NCBI GenBank assembly: GCA_947176485.1
Contig: CAMWQS010000005.1
Location: 1-28,378 of the forward strand
Reading direction: 5' to 3'
DNA: 28,378 bases
DNA from: an uncultured Clostridia bacterium
GTDB taxonomy: Bacteria; Bacillota; Clostridia; Christensenellales; Borkfalkiaceae
Shown: in pieces, positions 6,925-13,634 of the stretch
How positions within the stretch are numbered: position 1 is the stretch's first letter
Layout: the number at the start of each line of letters is the position of its first letter
Program-made: the position numbers and the translations under genes
The notes under the pieces: generated by a model
The model's database searches: none
What the model was told of the DNA's origin: nothing
Seen by the model: the letters and a program-made list of their open reading frames with translations, nothing else

Positions 6925-8028
6925 ATGAAAAAGATTGCTTTATTAGGTTCAACCGGCTCGATAGGCGTTCAGGTTTTAAACGCCGTACGCCGCCACCCCA
7001 ACAGCTTTAAAATCGTCGCCATGTGCGCTTACAGCGAGTCGCAGGAGTTCACACAGCAAGTAAAGGAATTCTCGCCCGAGCTTTACGCGGCGGCTTCCAA
7101 AAGCAAAGCAAAGGCGTTGAAGGTTGCTGAATACAAGGACGCGGATATCGTATTCAACGCGGTCAGCGGGTTTGCGGGGCTGGAATACAGCCTTAGGGCT
7201 ATCAAGGCGGGCAAAACCCTTGCGCTTGCCAACAAGGAAACCTTGGTCTGCGGCGGCGAGCTCGTAAGAAGGCTTGCCAACATACACGGCGCGGAAATTA
7301 TCCCCGTTGACAGCGAGCATTCTGCAATTTGGCAGTGTCTTAACTTCGATAGGGAAGCGTCGTTTAAAAAGCTTATTTTAACGGCAAGCGGCGGACCCTT
7401 CAGGGGCTACAAGCGCGAACAGCTTGAAAAGGTTACGCCCGAACAAGCACTTAATCACCCCACCTGGCAGATGGGCAAAAAAATCACTATCGACAGCGCG
7501 ACTCTTTTAAACAAGGGTTACGAGGTTATCGAGGCGCACGAGCTTTACAACGCGCCCTATTCCAAGATAGAAACGGTTATCCAGCCCACGAGCGTGGTGC
7601 ATTCCCTCGTGGAGTTTGCCGACGGCGGGCTTTTGGCGCAGATGGGTACGCCCGATATGCAAATACCCGTTCAGATGGCGTTGACCTATCCCAAGCGTAT
7701 GTCTACTGCGGCGCAGCCCTTAAGCTTTAAAAAGGCGCTTTCCGTTGAGTTTATACCTATGACCAAAAAGCAGTTCCCTCTGTTCGACTTGGCTATCAGC
7801 TGCGGCAAAGAGGGGGGCACCTTGCCCTGCGCGTTGAACGCTGCGGACGAGGTTGCGGTTAAAGCGTTCTTGGACGGTAAAATAAAGTTCACCGATATCT
7901 ACGTTACGATTGAGCACGTGCTTTCCACGACCGTGCGTGACGAGCTGGTAAGCTATAAACAGCTTGAAGAGGTCGACCGCACTGCGCGTTGGAAAGCGCA
8001 AAAATTTATATATAAAATTTCAAAATAA
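6925..8028 (+). CDS. dxr: 1-deoxy-D-xylulose 5-phosphate reductoisomerase
   Basis: 367 residues. It converts DXP to MEP with NADPH, the committed step of the MEP isoprenoid pathway that feeds UppS upstream. Motifs: NADPH-binding GSTGSIG (8-14), LANKETLVCGGELV (101-114), metal ligands D129/E131 in PVDSEHSA and E203 in VIEAHELY, the active-site loop after TASGGPFRG, NHPTWQMGKKITIDSATLL, and C-terminal NAADEVAVKAFL. It is shorter than the usual 380-400, mainly between residues 50 and 75 of the nucleotide-binding domain, where a strand-helix unit seems trimmed. The region before ATG has no clear SD. Confidence 0.96.
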   Translation: MKKIALLGSTGSIGVQVLNAVRRHPNSFKIVAMCAYSESQEFTQQVKEFSPELYAAASKSKAKALKVAEYKDADIVFNAVSGFAGLEYSLRAIKAGKTLALANKETLVCGGELVRRLANIHGAEIIPVDSEHSAIWQCLNFDREASFKKLILTASGGPFRGYKREQLEKVTPEQALNHPTWQMGKKITIDSATLLNKGYEVIEAHELYNAPYSKIETVIQPTSVVHSLVEFADGGLLAQMGTPDMQIPVQMALTYPKRMSTAAQPLSFKKALSVEFIPMTKKQFPLFDLAISCGKEGGTLPCALNAADEVAVKAFLDGKIKFTDIYVTIEHVLSTTVRDELVSYKQLEEVDRTARWKAQKFIYKISK

Positions 8029-8048
8029 TCCGCGCCGAAAGCCGCGGA
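8029..8048 (+). other. Small hairpin before rseP
   Basis: TCCGCG 8029-8034 pairs with CGCGGA 8043-8048 around an 8-nt loop, 11 nt before the rseP start and directly upstream of its SD (AAGGG). It could modulate initiation; no other evidence. Confidence 0.35.
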
Positions 8049-8059
8049 TAAAGGGATAA

Positions 8060-9199
8060 ATGGGTTTACTTTCAGTTTCCTCGGTTATGTCCACTATAGG
8101 CTCGGTTTTGCTTGCAATTTTGATATTGCTCGTAATGATAACCGTGCACGAGTTCGGGCATTACGTCGCGGGCAAAGCGTTAAAATTTAAGATAAACGAG
8201 TTTGCGATAGGCTTCGGGCCTAAAATCTTCAAGCGCAAGTCAAAAAAGTCGGACGAGGTTTTCTCTATTCGGCTTTTGCCGCTTGGCGGGTTTTGCGGGT
8301 TCGAAGGCGAGGACGGCGTAGACGAGGAAGAGAGCAAGGACAGCTTCACTGCAAAGGCGCCGTGGAAAAGAATTATAGTTCTGCTTGCCGGCCCGTTGAT
8401 GAATTATTTGCTCGCGCTACTTCTGATTATCGTATCGATGTTTGCGTTCGGTCAACAGGTCTTTAAGGTGGGCGGCGTTGACTGGGGCACGGAAGAAACC
8501 GCCGCTGAGTACCAAAAGTACGAAGGGCACAGCCTTGAAGCGGGCGATATGATTTTGGAAGTAAACGGCAAGCGCGTCTATCTTATAACGGACATGATGT
8601 CCGCGCTGAAAAATAAGAAGGCAGACGAGCTGGTGCCTATTCTCGTCAACCGCGGTGGGGAGGAGGTTACCGAGGACGTACTTCTCCGCGCTGACTGCGA
8701 CTTTAAAAACTCTAACGAAACGGGCAAGCTGTGGCGCGCCCTCGGCATAGGCACGGTTCAGCGCGACGACGGCACTTACTGGGACGTGGCTGCGGACAAT
8801 TACCGTTTGGGGTTCTTCCAGACGATAGGCAGCTCGTTCGTGTATTCGTTTAAAATTGCGGGCACCATCTTCAAGGTTTTGGGCGAGCTGTTGACGGGCA
8901 ACCTCGGTTTAAGCGCGATGGGTGGACCCGTTACCACGATTAAGCTCACTTCCGAAATTGCCACCCAAAGCGTGCAGTCCTTCTTTGAAATTGCGGCGTA
9001 TATAGGCGTAAACCTTGCCGTGTTCAACCTGTTGCCGATACCCGCGCTGGACGGCAGCAAAGTTATTTTCTGTTTAATAGAGTGGGTGTTCCGAAAGCCC
9101 GTGCCGCGAAAGATTGAGGCGATTATCCATATGGTTGGGTTCGTTTTAATTCTCGTCTTTGCGGTAGTGGTGGATATATTACAATTTGCAAGATGCTGA
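8060..9199 (+). CDS. rseP: Site-2 protease, RseP/RasP family
   Basis: 379 residues, an intramembrane zinc metalloprotease that cleaves membrane-bound anti-sigma factors and signal peptide remnants. The zinc site HEFGH is at residues 30-34 in the first membrane helix. A PDZ-like segment follows (about 155-205, with SLEAGDMILEVNGKRV). The second zinc-ligand motif NLLPIPALDG is at 323-332. Membrane helices are at about 13-35, 105-130, 310-340 and 355-375. It ends the rpsB-to-rseP chain. In many Bacillota proS and polC or ispG follow; here a bidirectional terminator and opposite-strand genes follow instead. Confidence 0.95.
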   Translation: MGLLSVSSVMSTIGSVLLAILILLVMITVHEFGHYVAGKALKFKINEFAIGFGPKIFKRKSKKSDEVFSIRLLPLGGFCGFEGEDGVDEEESKDSFTAKAPWKRIIVLLAGPLMNYLLALLLIIVSMFAFGQQVFKVGGVDWGTEETAAEYQKYEGHSLEAGDMILEVNGKRVYLITDMMSALKNKKADELVPILVNRGGEEVTEDVLLRADCDFKNSNETGKLWRALGIGTVQRDDGTYWDVAADNYRLGFFQTIGSSFVYSFKIAGTIFKVLGELLTGNLGLSAMGGPVTTIKLTSEIATQSVQSFFEIAAYIGVNLAVFNLLPIPALDGSKVIFCLIEWVFRKPVPRKIEAIIHMVGFVLILVFAVVVDILQFARC

Positions 9200-9202
9200 A
9201 AA

Positions 9203-9246
9203 AGCGCACTGCTTCGTAAACGAAGCAGTGCGCTATATTTTTTGTT
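9203..9246 (+). terminator. Bidirectional terminator between rseP and the CPBP gene
   Basis: A perfect 14-bp stem (9203-9216 with 9221-9234) with loop TAAA, followed by ATATTTTTTTG on the plus strand and preceded by an A-run giving TTTTTC on the minus strand. It serves both convergent genes. Confidence 0.95.
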
Positions 9247-9281
9247 AAGTTCAGACGATAAATTGTAATTTAAAAATGACG

Positions 9282-9965
9282 TTATAGCATATAGCAAGTT
9301 AAAAGCACTATGGAAAAATCATATAGACCGTGTCCAATAATAACCGACAACAGCGAGCAGTCTTTTATAAAATATTTGCAATACCCGAACACGCAACCGA
9401 CAAGAGTAGTGAAAAATACTTGAATCAGACTTCCGTTGATTATATGCCACAGTCCGAACAATACTGCGGCAATCAGCGGCGAAAGCCATTTGCATTTTTT
9501 TAACCAAATTTCAAACTGATTCTGTACGTACCCGCGGAATACTATTTCCTCGCAAACCCCCACAAAAAGAATATCTTGTACGGCGGAAACTGCCAAAAAA
9601 CTTGCGGACGGTTCTGTATGGGAACCGATTATGCTTGTGCCACATAAAATCGGAACGATTCCAAACAGCAGGCACAACACTGCGGCAATACCAAGCCCGA
9701 TAAGGATTTGTAACCACAGCCTGTGTTTAGTGGGTAGCAGTTTGCTTCCCTGCGCCGTTAGCTTCATAGCAACAACAGCAACTGCCGCAAATGCCGCAAT
9801 CACGAGCAACGTAAGGCATATTCTTACTGCATATATATCGATTAGCCATACTCCCCAAAGCGAAAACGTCAATCCGACAATCAACGTTAATGCAATGAGA
9901 AATATTATGACAGCATATTTACTATCGGCGTTTACGGGGAATATTGATTTTTTCTTTTCGTCCAT
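9282..9965 (-). CDS. CPBP family intramembrane glutamic endopeptidase
   Basis: 227 residues with about six membrane helices. The three motifs of the Rce1/CPBP (Abi) family are present: CEEIVFRG with E139, E140 and R144; FGLWH with F170 and H174; and HGLYD with H212 and D216. Members process prenylated proteins in eukaryotes and act in bacteriocin maturation or immunity and other roles in bacteria; the substrate here cannot be told. SD GGAG precedes ATG, and a consensus promoter lies at 10003-10031. It is downstream of thiT on the same strand; no terminator was seen between them, so some read-through from thiT is possible. Confidence 0.9.
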   Translation of the reverse strand: MDEKKKSIFPVNADSKYAVIIFLIALTLIVGLTFSLWGVWLIDIYAVRICLTLLVIAAFAAVAVVAMKLTAQGSKLLPTKHRLWLQILIGLGIAAVLCLLFGIVPILCGTSIIGSHTEPSASFLAVSAVQDILFVGVCEEIVFRGYVQNQFEIWLKKCKWLSPLIAAVLFGLWHIINGSLIQVFFTTLVGCVFGYCKYFIKDCSLLSVIIGHGLYDFSIVLLTCYML

Positions 9966-10002
9966 AGCGTTTCTCCGTTAAATTACTGTTTATCGTAGAA
10001 TG

Positions 10003-10031
10003 ATTATATCATAAAATCAAAAGAAACACAA
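10003..10031 (-). promoter_or_regulatory. Promoter of the CPBP gene
   Basis: On the minus strand: TTGTGT (10031-10026), 17-nt spacer, TATAAT (10008-10003), with an extended -10 TGA. The RNA leader would be about 30 nt. Confidence 0.75.
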
Positions 10032-10053
10032 CGCCACGCCTGATTTTCTGTTT

Positions 10054-11286
10054 TTAGTTTTCTTCGGGTGCGTTTTCAACGGGTTTGGGTTTAATTAGCG
10101 CGTTTGCCTGAATTGCTTTAAGCTGCTTCACGAACGGCTTTACCGTGAAGATTATCACGCCCACGACTATGCATACGAGTGCGTCAACGAACACGAACGA
10201 GTTGTAGCCGAGGCTGTAAATCCATACGTTGTCAAGGGTGGAGTATTCCGAGAACGCGAACACTCCCGAAAGGGTGTGGCAAGCAAAGCGGAGGGTAGCG
10301 GCGCAAACCGCACCGAGCGCAAACTGCACTTGGGGGAGCTTATCCAGCTTTTTGATTTTCGCAAAGGTGCCCGCCAAGCCCATAGCCGTGAAGGCGAGGG
10401 GATAGTCCAAAAGGAACTGTGCGGGATGGATAATCCACGGGTCTTGCACGGCTTGCAGGGTGCCGTAAACGAGCCCCGCCAAAACGCCCTTTCTTACGCC
10501 GAAAATGTAGGCGTAAATCATAAGGGGTAAAAGGGATGCGGGCGTAACCGAACCGCCTTGGGGCAGGTCGATGGGCTTTATGTAGGAGAGCGCGAAGCTC
10601 ATTGCAATGCACACCGCCGCGTAGGAAATAGATTTACTGTCAAAGCCGCGCTTTTCGTTTTTGCCGACGAATATCGCAACCAAAACTATTGCCACAATTA
10701 TTAAAGCCGAGCAAATATATAAAACCGCGTTTTCGGTAAGCGTTATCACCGCGCCGTTGTTTTCCTCCGCAGTGCCGTGCGCCGAGTAAACTGCAAGGCA
10801 AATAAAGGTTGCAATAAACGCCGCAAGGAACAGGCATGCACAGGTCAGGCAGGTTATTTTAAACGCCTTTTTATCAAACAGCGAGGATATATACGCCGCG
10901 GCAATTCCGAGAACGGCAACGCCGCCGAGGACGGTGAAGGGGATAAGCACCAGCCCTAAAATTTCGGGATATTCGGCGTAGCCCTTTTCGGCAATCTTTG
11001 CGTATTCCAGCGCGAACATACACACTATTACGGTAATCGCAAAACCGCAAGCAATGCCCACGCAGGCGTTTTTAAAGCCTTTAAACGCTTCGGGTTTTTT
11101 GAAGTGAACGAGTACGCCCACTGCAATAAGTATCGCAACGAGGGCGAGCGCGGTGTAGAAGAAAACCTTATTCAAAAGGCTTTGCGCGTATTCCGTCCAT
11201 ACTTCTTCGTACAGATAGTACTTCTGCCCGTCGTCGCCGTATTTTATGCGGTCGAAGTACGAGCTTGCAAGGTGTGCAAGAAACAT
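10054..11286 (-). CDS. thiT: ThiT-type ECF thiamine transporter with an extra N-terminal membrane domain
   Basis: 410 residues. The C-terminal part (about 217-385) is a ThiT substrate-binding S-component: it shows the LPQGGSVTPASLLPL block, GVLAGLVYGTLQAVQDPWI, HPAQFLLDYPLAF and the late SEYS...YSLGYNS region, matching the family's thiamine site. ThiT proteins are normally ~180-200 residues. Here ~215 residues come first: a short soluble N-terminus and five predicted membrane helices (about 41-61, 72-94, 107-133, 142-168, 185-208) that I do not recognise. The last 25 residues are a Lys/Pro-rich tail. It should work with a shared ECF energizing module (EcfA/A'/T) encoded elsewhere. SD AAGGAG precedes ATG. 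A TPP-riboswitch-like leader and terminator lie upstream, fitting the thiamine role. Confidence 0.85.
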   Translation of the reverse strand: MFLAHLASSYFDRIKYGDDGQKYYLYEEVWTEYAQSLLNKVFFYTALALVAILIAVGVLVHFKKPEAFKGFKNACVGIACGFAITVIVCMFALEYAKIAEKGYAEYPEILGLVLIPFTVLGGVAVLGIAAAYISSLFDKKAFKITCLTCACLFLAAFIATFICLAVYSAHGTAEENNGAVITLTENAVLYICSALIIVAIVLVAIFVGKNEKRGFDSKSISYAAVCIAMSFALSYIKPIDLPQGGSVTPASLLPLMIYAYIFGVRKGVLAGLVYGTLQAVQDPWIIHPAQFLLDYPLAFTAMGLAGTFAKIKKLDKLPQVQFALGAVCAATLRFACHTLSGVFAFSEYSTLDNVWIYSLGYNSFVFVDALVCIVVGVIIFTVKPFVKQLKAIQANALIKPKPVENAPEEN

Positions 11287-11307
11287 AAAAAACTCCTTCT
11301 ACCGCCG

Positions 11308-11341
11308 AAAATTAAAACGCCCCCATAAAAATATGGGGACG
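11308..11341 (-). terminator. Leader terminator (attenuator) upstream of thiT
   Basis: On the minus strand CGTCCCCAT (11341-11333) pairs with ATGGGGGCG (11326-11318), one G-U pair, followed by TTTTAATTTT. It lies between the riboswitch-like aptamer and the thiT SD. Its 5' arm GCGTCCCC (11342-11335) is also complementary over 8 nt (two G-U pairs) to GGGGGTGC (11564-11557), the P2/P3 5' strand of the aptamer, giving a ready antiterminator. Confidence 0.85.
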
Positions 11342-11349
11342 CAGAAAAA

Positions 11350-11577
11350 ATCTCTTTGCGCTATCGCTCAACCATTACGTTGCCGATTCAAAGGGTATAA
11401 TCTCAGCTCGCGCATATACTTCGCATCTCTTTGTCGCGCTTGCGTTTTTGTTTCGGTCATTTACGCATAGTAAACTTCCTCACAAAAGCCGCACGCTCCG
11501 CGACATGCTCGTATCTGCACGAGCTTTCGCCGCTTAGTCTGCGTTCGTATATGCGGGCACCCCCGACGGTATTTAAT
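11350..11577 (-). promoter_or_regulatory. TPP-riboswitch-like leader of thiT with a large P3 insertion
   Basis: The minus strand reads CGGGGGTGC (11565-11557), the TPP P2/P3 5' element, and later GCTGAGATTATACCC (11407-11393), the J3-2 pyrimidine-sensing loop plus P2 3' strand. P3 is a 9-bp perfect helix, CGCATATAC (11555-11547) with GTATATGCG (11419-11411). The 127 nt between the P3 strands include repeat copy B. The 3' half is not canonical: instead of the usual CCTGATC..GATAATG..GCGTAGGGA segment there is a hairpin CTTTG/CAAAG, TCG/CGA and CAAC/GTTG closing a loop GTAATG (usual loop ATAATG). It stands between a consensus promoter and a terminator directly before thiT. The pyrimidine half is clear; binding of TPP is uncertain. 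Confidence 0.7.
11407..11523 (+). repeat. 120-nt imperfect inverted repeat, copy B, inside the thiT leader
   Basis: 117 nt in the orientation of the other copies (plus strand), antisense to thiT. Basal arms CTCGCGCATATAC (11407-11419) and GTATCTGCACGAG (11511-11523) are complementary at 11 of 13 positions. Apical stem TTTAC with GTAAA around loop GCATA (11460-11474). The block TCGCGCTTGCGTTTTTGTTT and GCCGCACGCTCC are nearly shared with copy D. The left arm doubles as one strand of riboswitch P3. Confidence 0.7.
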
Positions 11578-11590
11578 TTATTGTAAAAAA

Positions 11591-11619
11591 ATTATATTAT
11601 AAATACCGTGCGCTGTCAA
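11591..11619 (-). promoter_or_regulatory. thiT promoter
   Basis: Minus strand: perfect TTGACA (11619-11614), 17-nt spacer, perfect TATAAT (11596-11591). Transcription would start near 11584, giving a leader of about 300 nt that holds the whole riboswitch-like region. Confidence 0.92.
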
Positions 11620-11642
11620 TTGAATTGTGAGGAGTGGAGGGA

Positions 11643-11679
11643 GAAAAAATTAACCCCGTGCCAATTCGTCGGCACGGGG
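11643..11679 (-). terminator. Terminator of the orphan minus-strand RNA unit
   Basis: CCCCGTGCC (11679-11671, minus strand) pairs perfectly with GGCACGGGG (11662-11654), loop of 8 nt, followed by TTAATTTTTTC. The plus-strand side lacks a tight T-tract, so the direction is minus. It ends 24 nt before the thiT -35 box. Confidence 0.88.
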
Positions 11680-11821
11680 CGTATATATTAAATTTTGCTT
11701 TTTGAAATCGCCTCCACAGCGGGGCAATAAGCCTTATCGGTTAAAACCGCGCAGAACGACAGCCTGCAAAACGTACGCGCCTAAGGAGTTAGATTTCACC
11801 CGTAAAGTGGTACATTGGAGT

Positions 11822-11863
11822 TTACCTACCTTTTTCTTTCTTTATTCCGGTGCAAGTACCCAT
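11822..11863 (-). CDS. Possible 13-residue peptide ORF in the orphan RNA
   Basis: Start ATG 11863, stop TAA at 11822, product MGTCTGIKKEKGR. A very good SD (GGGAGG, 11877-11872) sits 8 nt upstream, which is why it is listed. Two other mini-ORFs share the unit: MKDT (11973-11959, preceded by GAGGTAAG) and MYHFTGEI (11815-11789, no SD). I do not recognise the peptide; the SD may instead be part of the RNA fold. Confidence 0.25.
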   Translation of the reverse strand: MGTCTGIKKEKGR

Positions 11864-12038
11864 TGGTCTTACCTCCCAAAATAAAATTCCTTATAAAGTT
11901 TCCTTATCATATAGAGGCGGAGCACCCGCCGAAAAATAACCTTGACCCGCTTTCGCGGCTACGTATCCTTCATATAGCTTACCTCGTATTAATGTTGGTA
12001 CCTAACATTTTTTGTAAGTTATTTTCTTTTCTGACTTC

Positions 12039-12066
12039 ATTGTACCATATATTTTGCTTTTGTCAA
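12039..12066 (-). promoter_or_regulatory. Promoter of the orphan RNA unit
   Basis: Minus strand: perfect TTGACA (12066-12061), 16-nt spacer, TACAAT (12044-12039) with an extended -10 TGG. Transcription should start near 12032. Confidence 0.85.
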
Positions 12067-12115
12067 GACCTTTTTTAAAAAAAATTTAAAAAAATGAGCA
12101 TTTCCAATTTTTGTA

Positions 12116-12124
12116 TGCTATAAT
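12116..12124 (+). promoter_or_regulatory. Extended -10 promoter of the antiporter
   Basis: TGC TATAAT (12116-12124). No good -35 hexamer lies 17 nt upstream, so it depends on the extended -10. It is divergent from the orphan RNA promoter, about 75 nt apart, with an A/T-rich tract between. Confidence 0.65.
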
Positions 12125-12152
12125 GTATCGAACGGAAAAACAGGAGATAAAT

Positions 12153-13589
12153 ATGAAAGGTATATTCTATATTGACTCGGGTTTAGGCTTCGTTATAATA
12201 CTTGCCTTAATTTTATTGTTTACAAAAGTTTTCGGTTTGATATTCAGAAAAATCGGGCTTCCTCAGGTTCTCGGCTACATAATCGCCGGCATATTGATAG
12301 GACCCGCTATCTTCGGCGAGCTTTGCGGATTTTCGCTTATCGGCGTTAACAAGGGCAACGGTGCGGAGTACACTTCGCTGTTCCTTTTAAACGGCGTCAA
12401 CGATAAGGGTGCTTTCTCCGCGGGTACTGACGGGCTTGCCATTTTCTCAAAAATCGGCGTTCTTTTGTTAATGTTCTCAACGGGACTTGAAACAAATTTG
12501 CAAGACCTTAAAAAGACGGGCGTTGCCGCAATACTTATTGCGTGCGCGGGCGTATTCGTGCCTATGGCTTTGGGCACCGTAATTTCCCTTCCCTTCGGCG
12601 ACATCGGGCTTGGCACCGAACACATTTTCAACAGCTTGTTTATCGGTATGATTTTGACTGCGACCTCCGTTGCAATAACCGTTTCGGTTTTGAAGGAGCT
12701 TGGCAAAATCAATACTAAGCTCGGCACGACTATAGTTTCCGCCGCGATTATAGACGACGTTATCGGCATAGTGCTTTTATCCGTAGTTACGGGTATTGCA
12801 AAGGCAAGCGCGGGCGAGGCGGTAGCCGTTACCGACTTTGCATCGTTCAAAGCGCAGTGGTGGGGAACGCTTATTATGATAGTTGCGTTCTTCGTAGTTG
12901 CTATTTTAGGCGGCTGGGGTATTTCCAAAATCTTCAAATGGATAGATAAGAAATGGCCCACTACGCGCCGTATTCCTATTTTCTCACTCGCGGTATGCTT
13001 TATATACAGCTGGGTTGCGGAAGAAATTTTCGGCGTTGCGGATATAACGGGCGCGTTCCTTGCGGGCGTAGTTCTTTCAACCGTACACCGCGCAAGCGAA
13101 TACACGAATAATAAAATAGAAGTCAACACCTACACGATGTTTGCACCCGTGTTCTTTGCGAATATCGGTATAAGCAATATTTCGTTCATGGGTATGAGCG
13201 GAATGGTCATTCTCTTAGCCGTTCTTGCGGTTTTGATGGGGCTCATCGGCAAAATCATCGGCTGCGGCGCGGTTGCAAAGGGCTTCAAGTACGGTTGGCG
13301 TGAAAGCGCGATTGCGGGCGTTGGCATGATGGCGCGTGGCGAGGTTGCTTTAATAGTTACCCAAACCGCTATTGACGCTGGGCTTGACAAACAGTTTATG
13401 ATAATGACGGTGCTTTTGATTTTGGTTTCGTCTATCTTAACGCCCATACTTTTAAAGGTTCTGTACGGCAAGGATAAGAACAAGGGTGAACCCGCAACGG
13501 AAGGCGGCGAGGCTCCCGCCCCCGAAGGCGAGGTCAGCGATACGCCATTGGCGGAAAACCTTGGCGTAGGCGAAGAAGCAAATAAATAA
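12153..13589 (+). CDS. CPA2-family cation/proton antiporter
   Basis: 478 residues from ATG 12153, chosen over an upstream in-frame codon because AGGAG lies 7 nt before it and the promoter -10 (12119-12124) leaves no room for an earlier start. About 12-13 membrane helices. Motifs: LPQVLGYIIAGILIGP in helix 2, MFSTGLETNL, the transport-site pair D201-D202 in AAIIDDVIGIV (the DD signature of electrogenic Na+/H+ antiporters such as NapA), and a late GMMARGEVALIV segment seen in KefB/NapA-type proteins. The last ~40 residues are an acidic, Pro/Gly-rich tail without a recognised TrkA-N domain. It probably serves Na+/pH homeostasis. It is monocistronic, between its own promoter and a terminator. Confidence 0.9.
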   Translation: MKGIFYIDSGLGFVIILALILLFTKVFGLIFRKIGLPQVLGYIIAGILIGPAIFGELCGFSLIGVNKGNGAEYTSLFLLNGVNDKGAFSAGTDGLAIFSKIGVLLLMFSTGLETNLQDLKKTGVAAILIACAGVFVPMALGTVISLPFGDIGLGTEHIFNSLFIGMILTATSVAITVSVLKELGKINTKLGTTIVSAAIIDDVIGIVLLSVVTGIAKASAGEAVAVTDFASFKAQWWGTLIMIVAFFVVAILGGWGISKIFKWIDKKWPTTRRIPIFSLAVCFIYSWVAEEIFGVADITGAFLAGVVLSTVHRASEYTNNKIEVNTYTMFAPVFFANIGISNISFMGMSGMVILLAVLAVLMGLIGKIIGCGAVAKGFKYGWRESAIAGVGMMARGEVALIVTQTAIDAGLDKQFMIMTVLLILVSSILTPILLKVLYGKDKNKGEPATEGGEAPAPEGEVSDTPLAENLGVGEEANK

Positions 13590-13592
13590 ATT

Positions 13593-13634
13593 AAAGCCGC
13601 ACGGCGTATTGCCGTGCGGCTTTCGTTTGATTTT
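13593..13634 (+). terminator. Bidirectional terminator, antiporter / small protein
   Basis: A perfect 13-bp stem (AAAGCCGCACGGC 13593-13605 with its complement 13611-13623), loop GTATT, then CGTTTGATTTTT. On the minus strand the A-rich 5' side gives TTTAATTTATTTATTT, so it also ends the convergent small gene. Confidence 0.92.

Larger units (their letters stand above)
11643..12032 (-). ncRNA. Orphan ~390-nt structured RNA or leader-peptide unit, unidentified
   Basis: Bounded by a near-consensus promoter (12039-12066) and a strong terminator, this unit has no ORF of 60 codons or more on its strand. The 5' domain folds: outer AAAATAA(C) 12025-12018 with GTTATTTT 11940-11933; CTTAC 12018-12014 with GTAAG 11982-11978; AATGTT 12009-12004 with AACATT 11996-11991; a GAAA tetraloop hairpin CCGC/GCGG 11958-11947; and just outside it GGCGG/CCGCC 11930-11916. 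The 3' part has further short stems (for example CGGTT/AACCG). I compared it by eye with RNase P RNA, tmRNA, SRP RNA, 6S and common riboswitches and found no fit. Tiny SD-led ORFs occur in it (11861-11822 is the best). It could be a new structured RNA, a diverged known one, or a small-peptide mRNA. Confidence 0.6.

Noticed and set aside
11339..11560. Repeat copy B read as a transposon remnant with coding capacity
   Set aside because: No transposase fragment or long terminal repeats; only a ~117-nt hairpin core shared with the other three copies.
11817..11826. GGTAAACTCC in the orphan RNA, identical to part of RNase P RNA conserved region IV
   Set aside because: The flanking region IV bases, the GAGGAAAGTC element and the 3' ACAGAA element are absent; a 10-nt match alone is not enough to call rnpB.
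11702..12078. Two plus-strand reading frames (60 and 87 codons) in the long intergenic region
   Set aside because: No SD, composition unlike coding DNA, and they run against the promoter and terminator, which both point to the minus strand.
12111..12152. Earlier in-frame start for the antiporter
   Set aside because: It overlaps the promoter -10; AGGAG fits ATG 12153.
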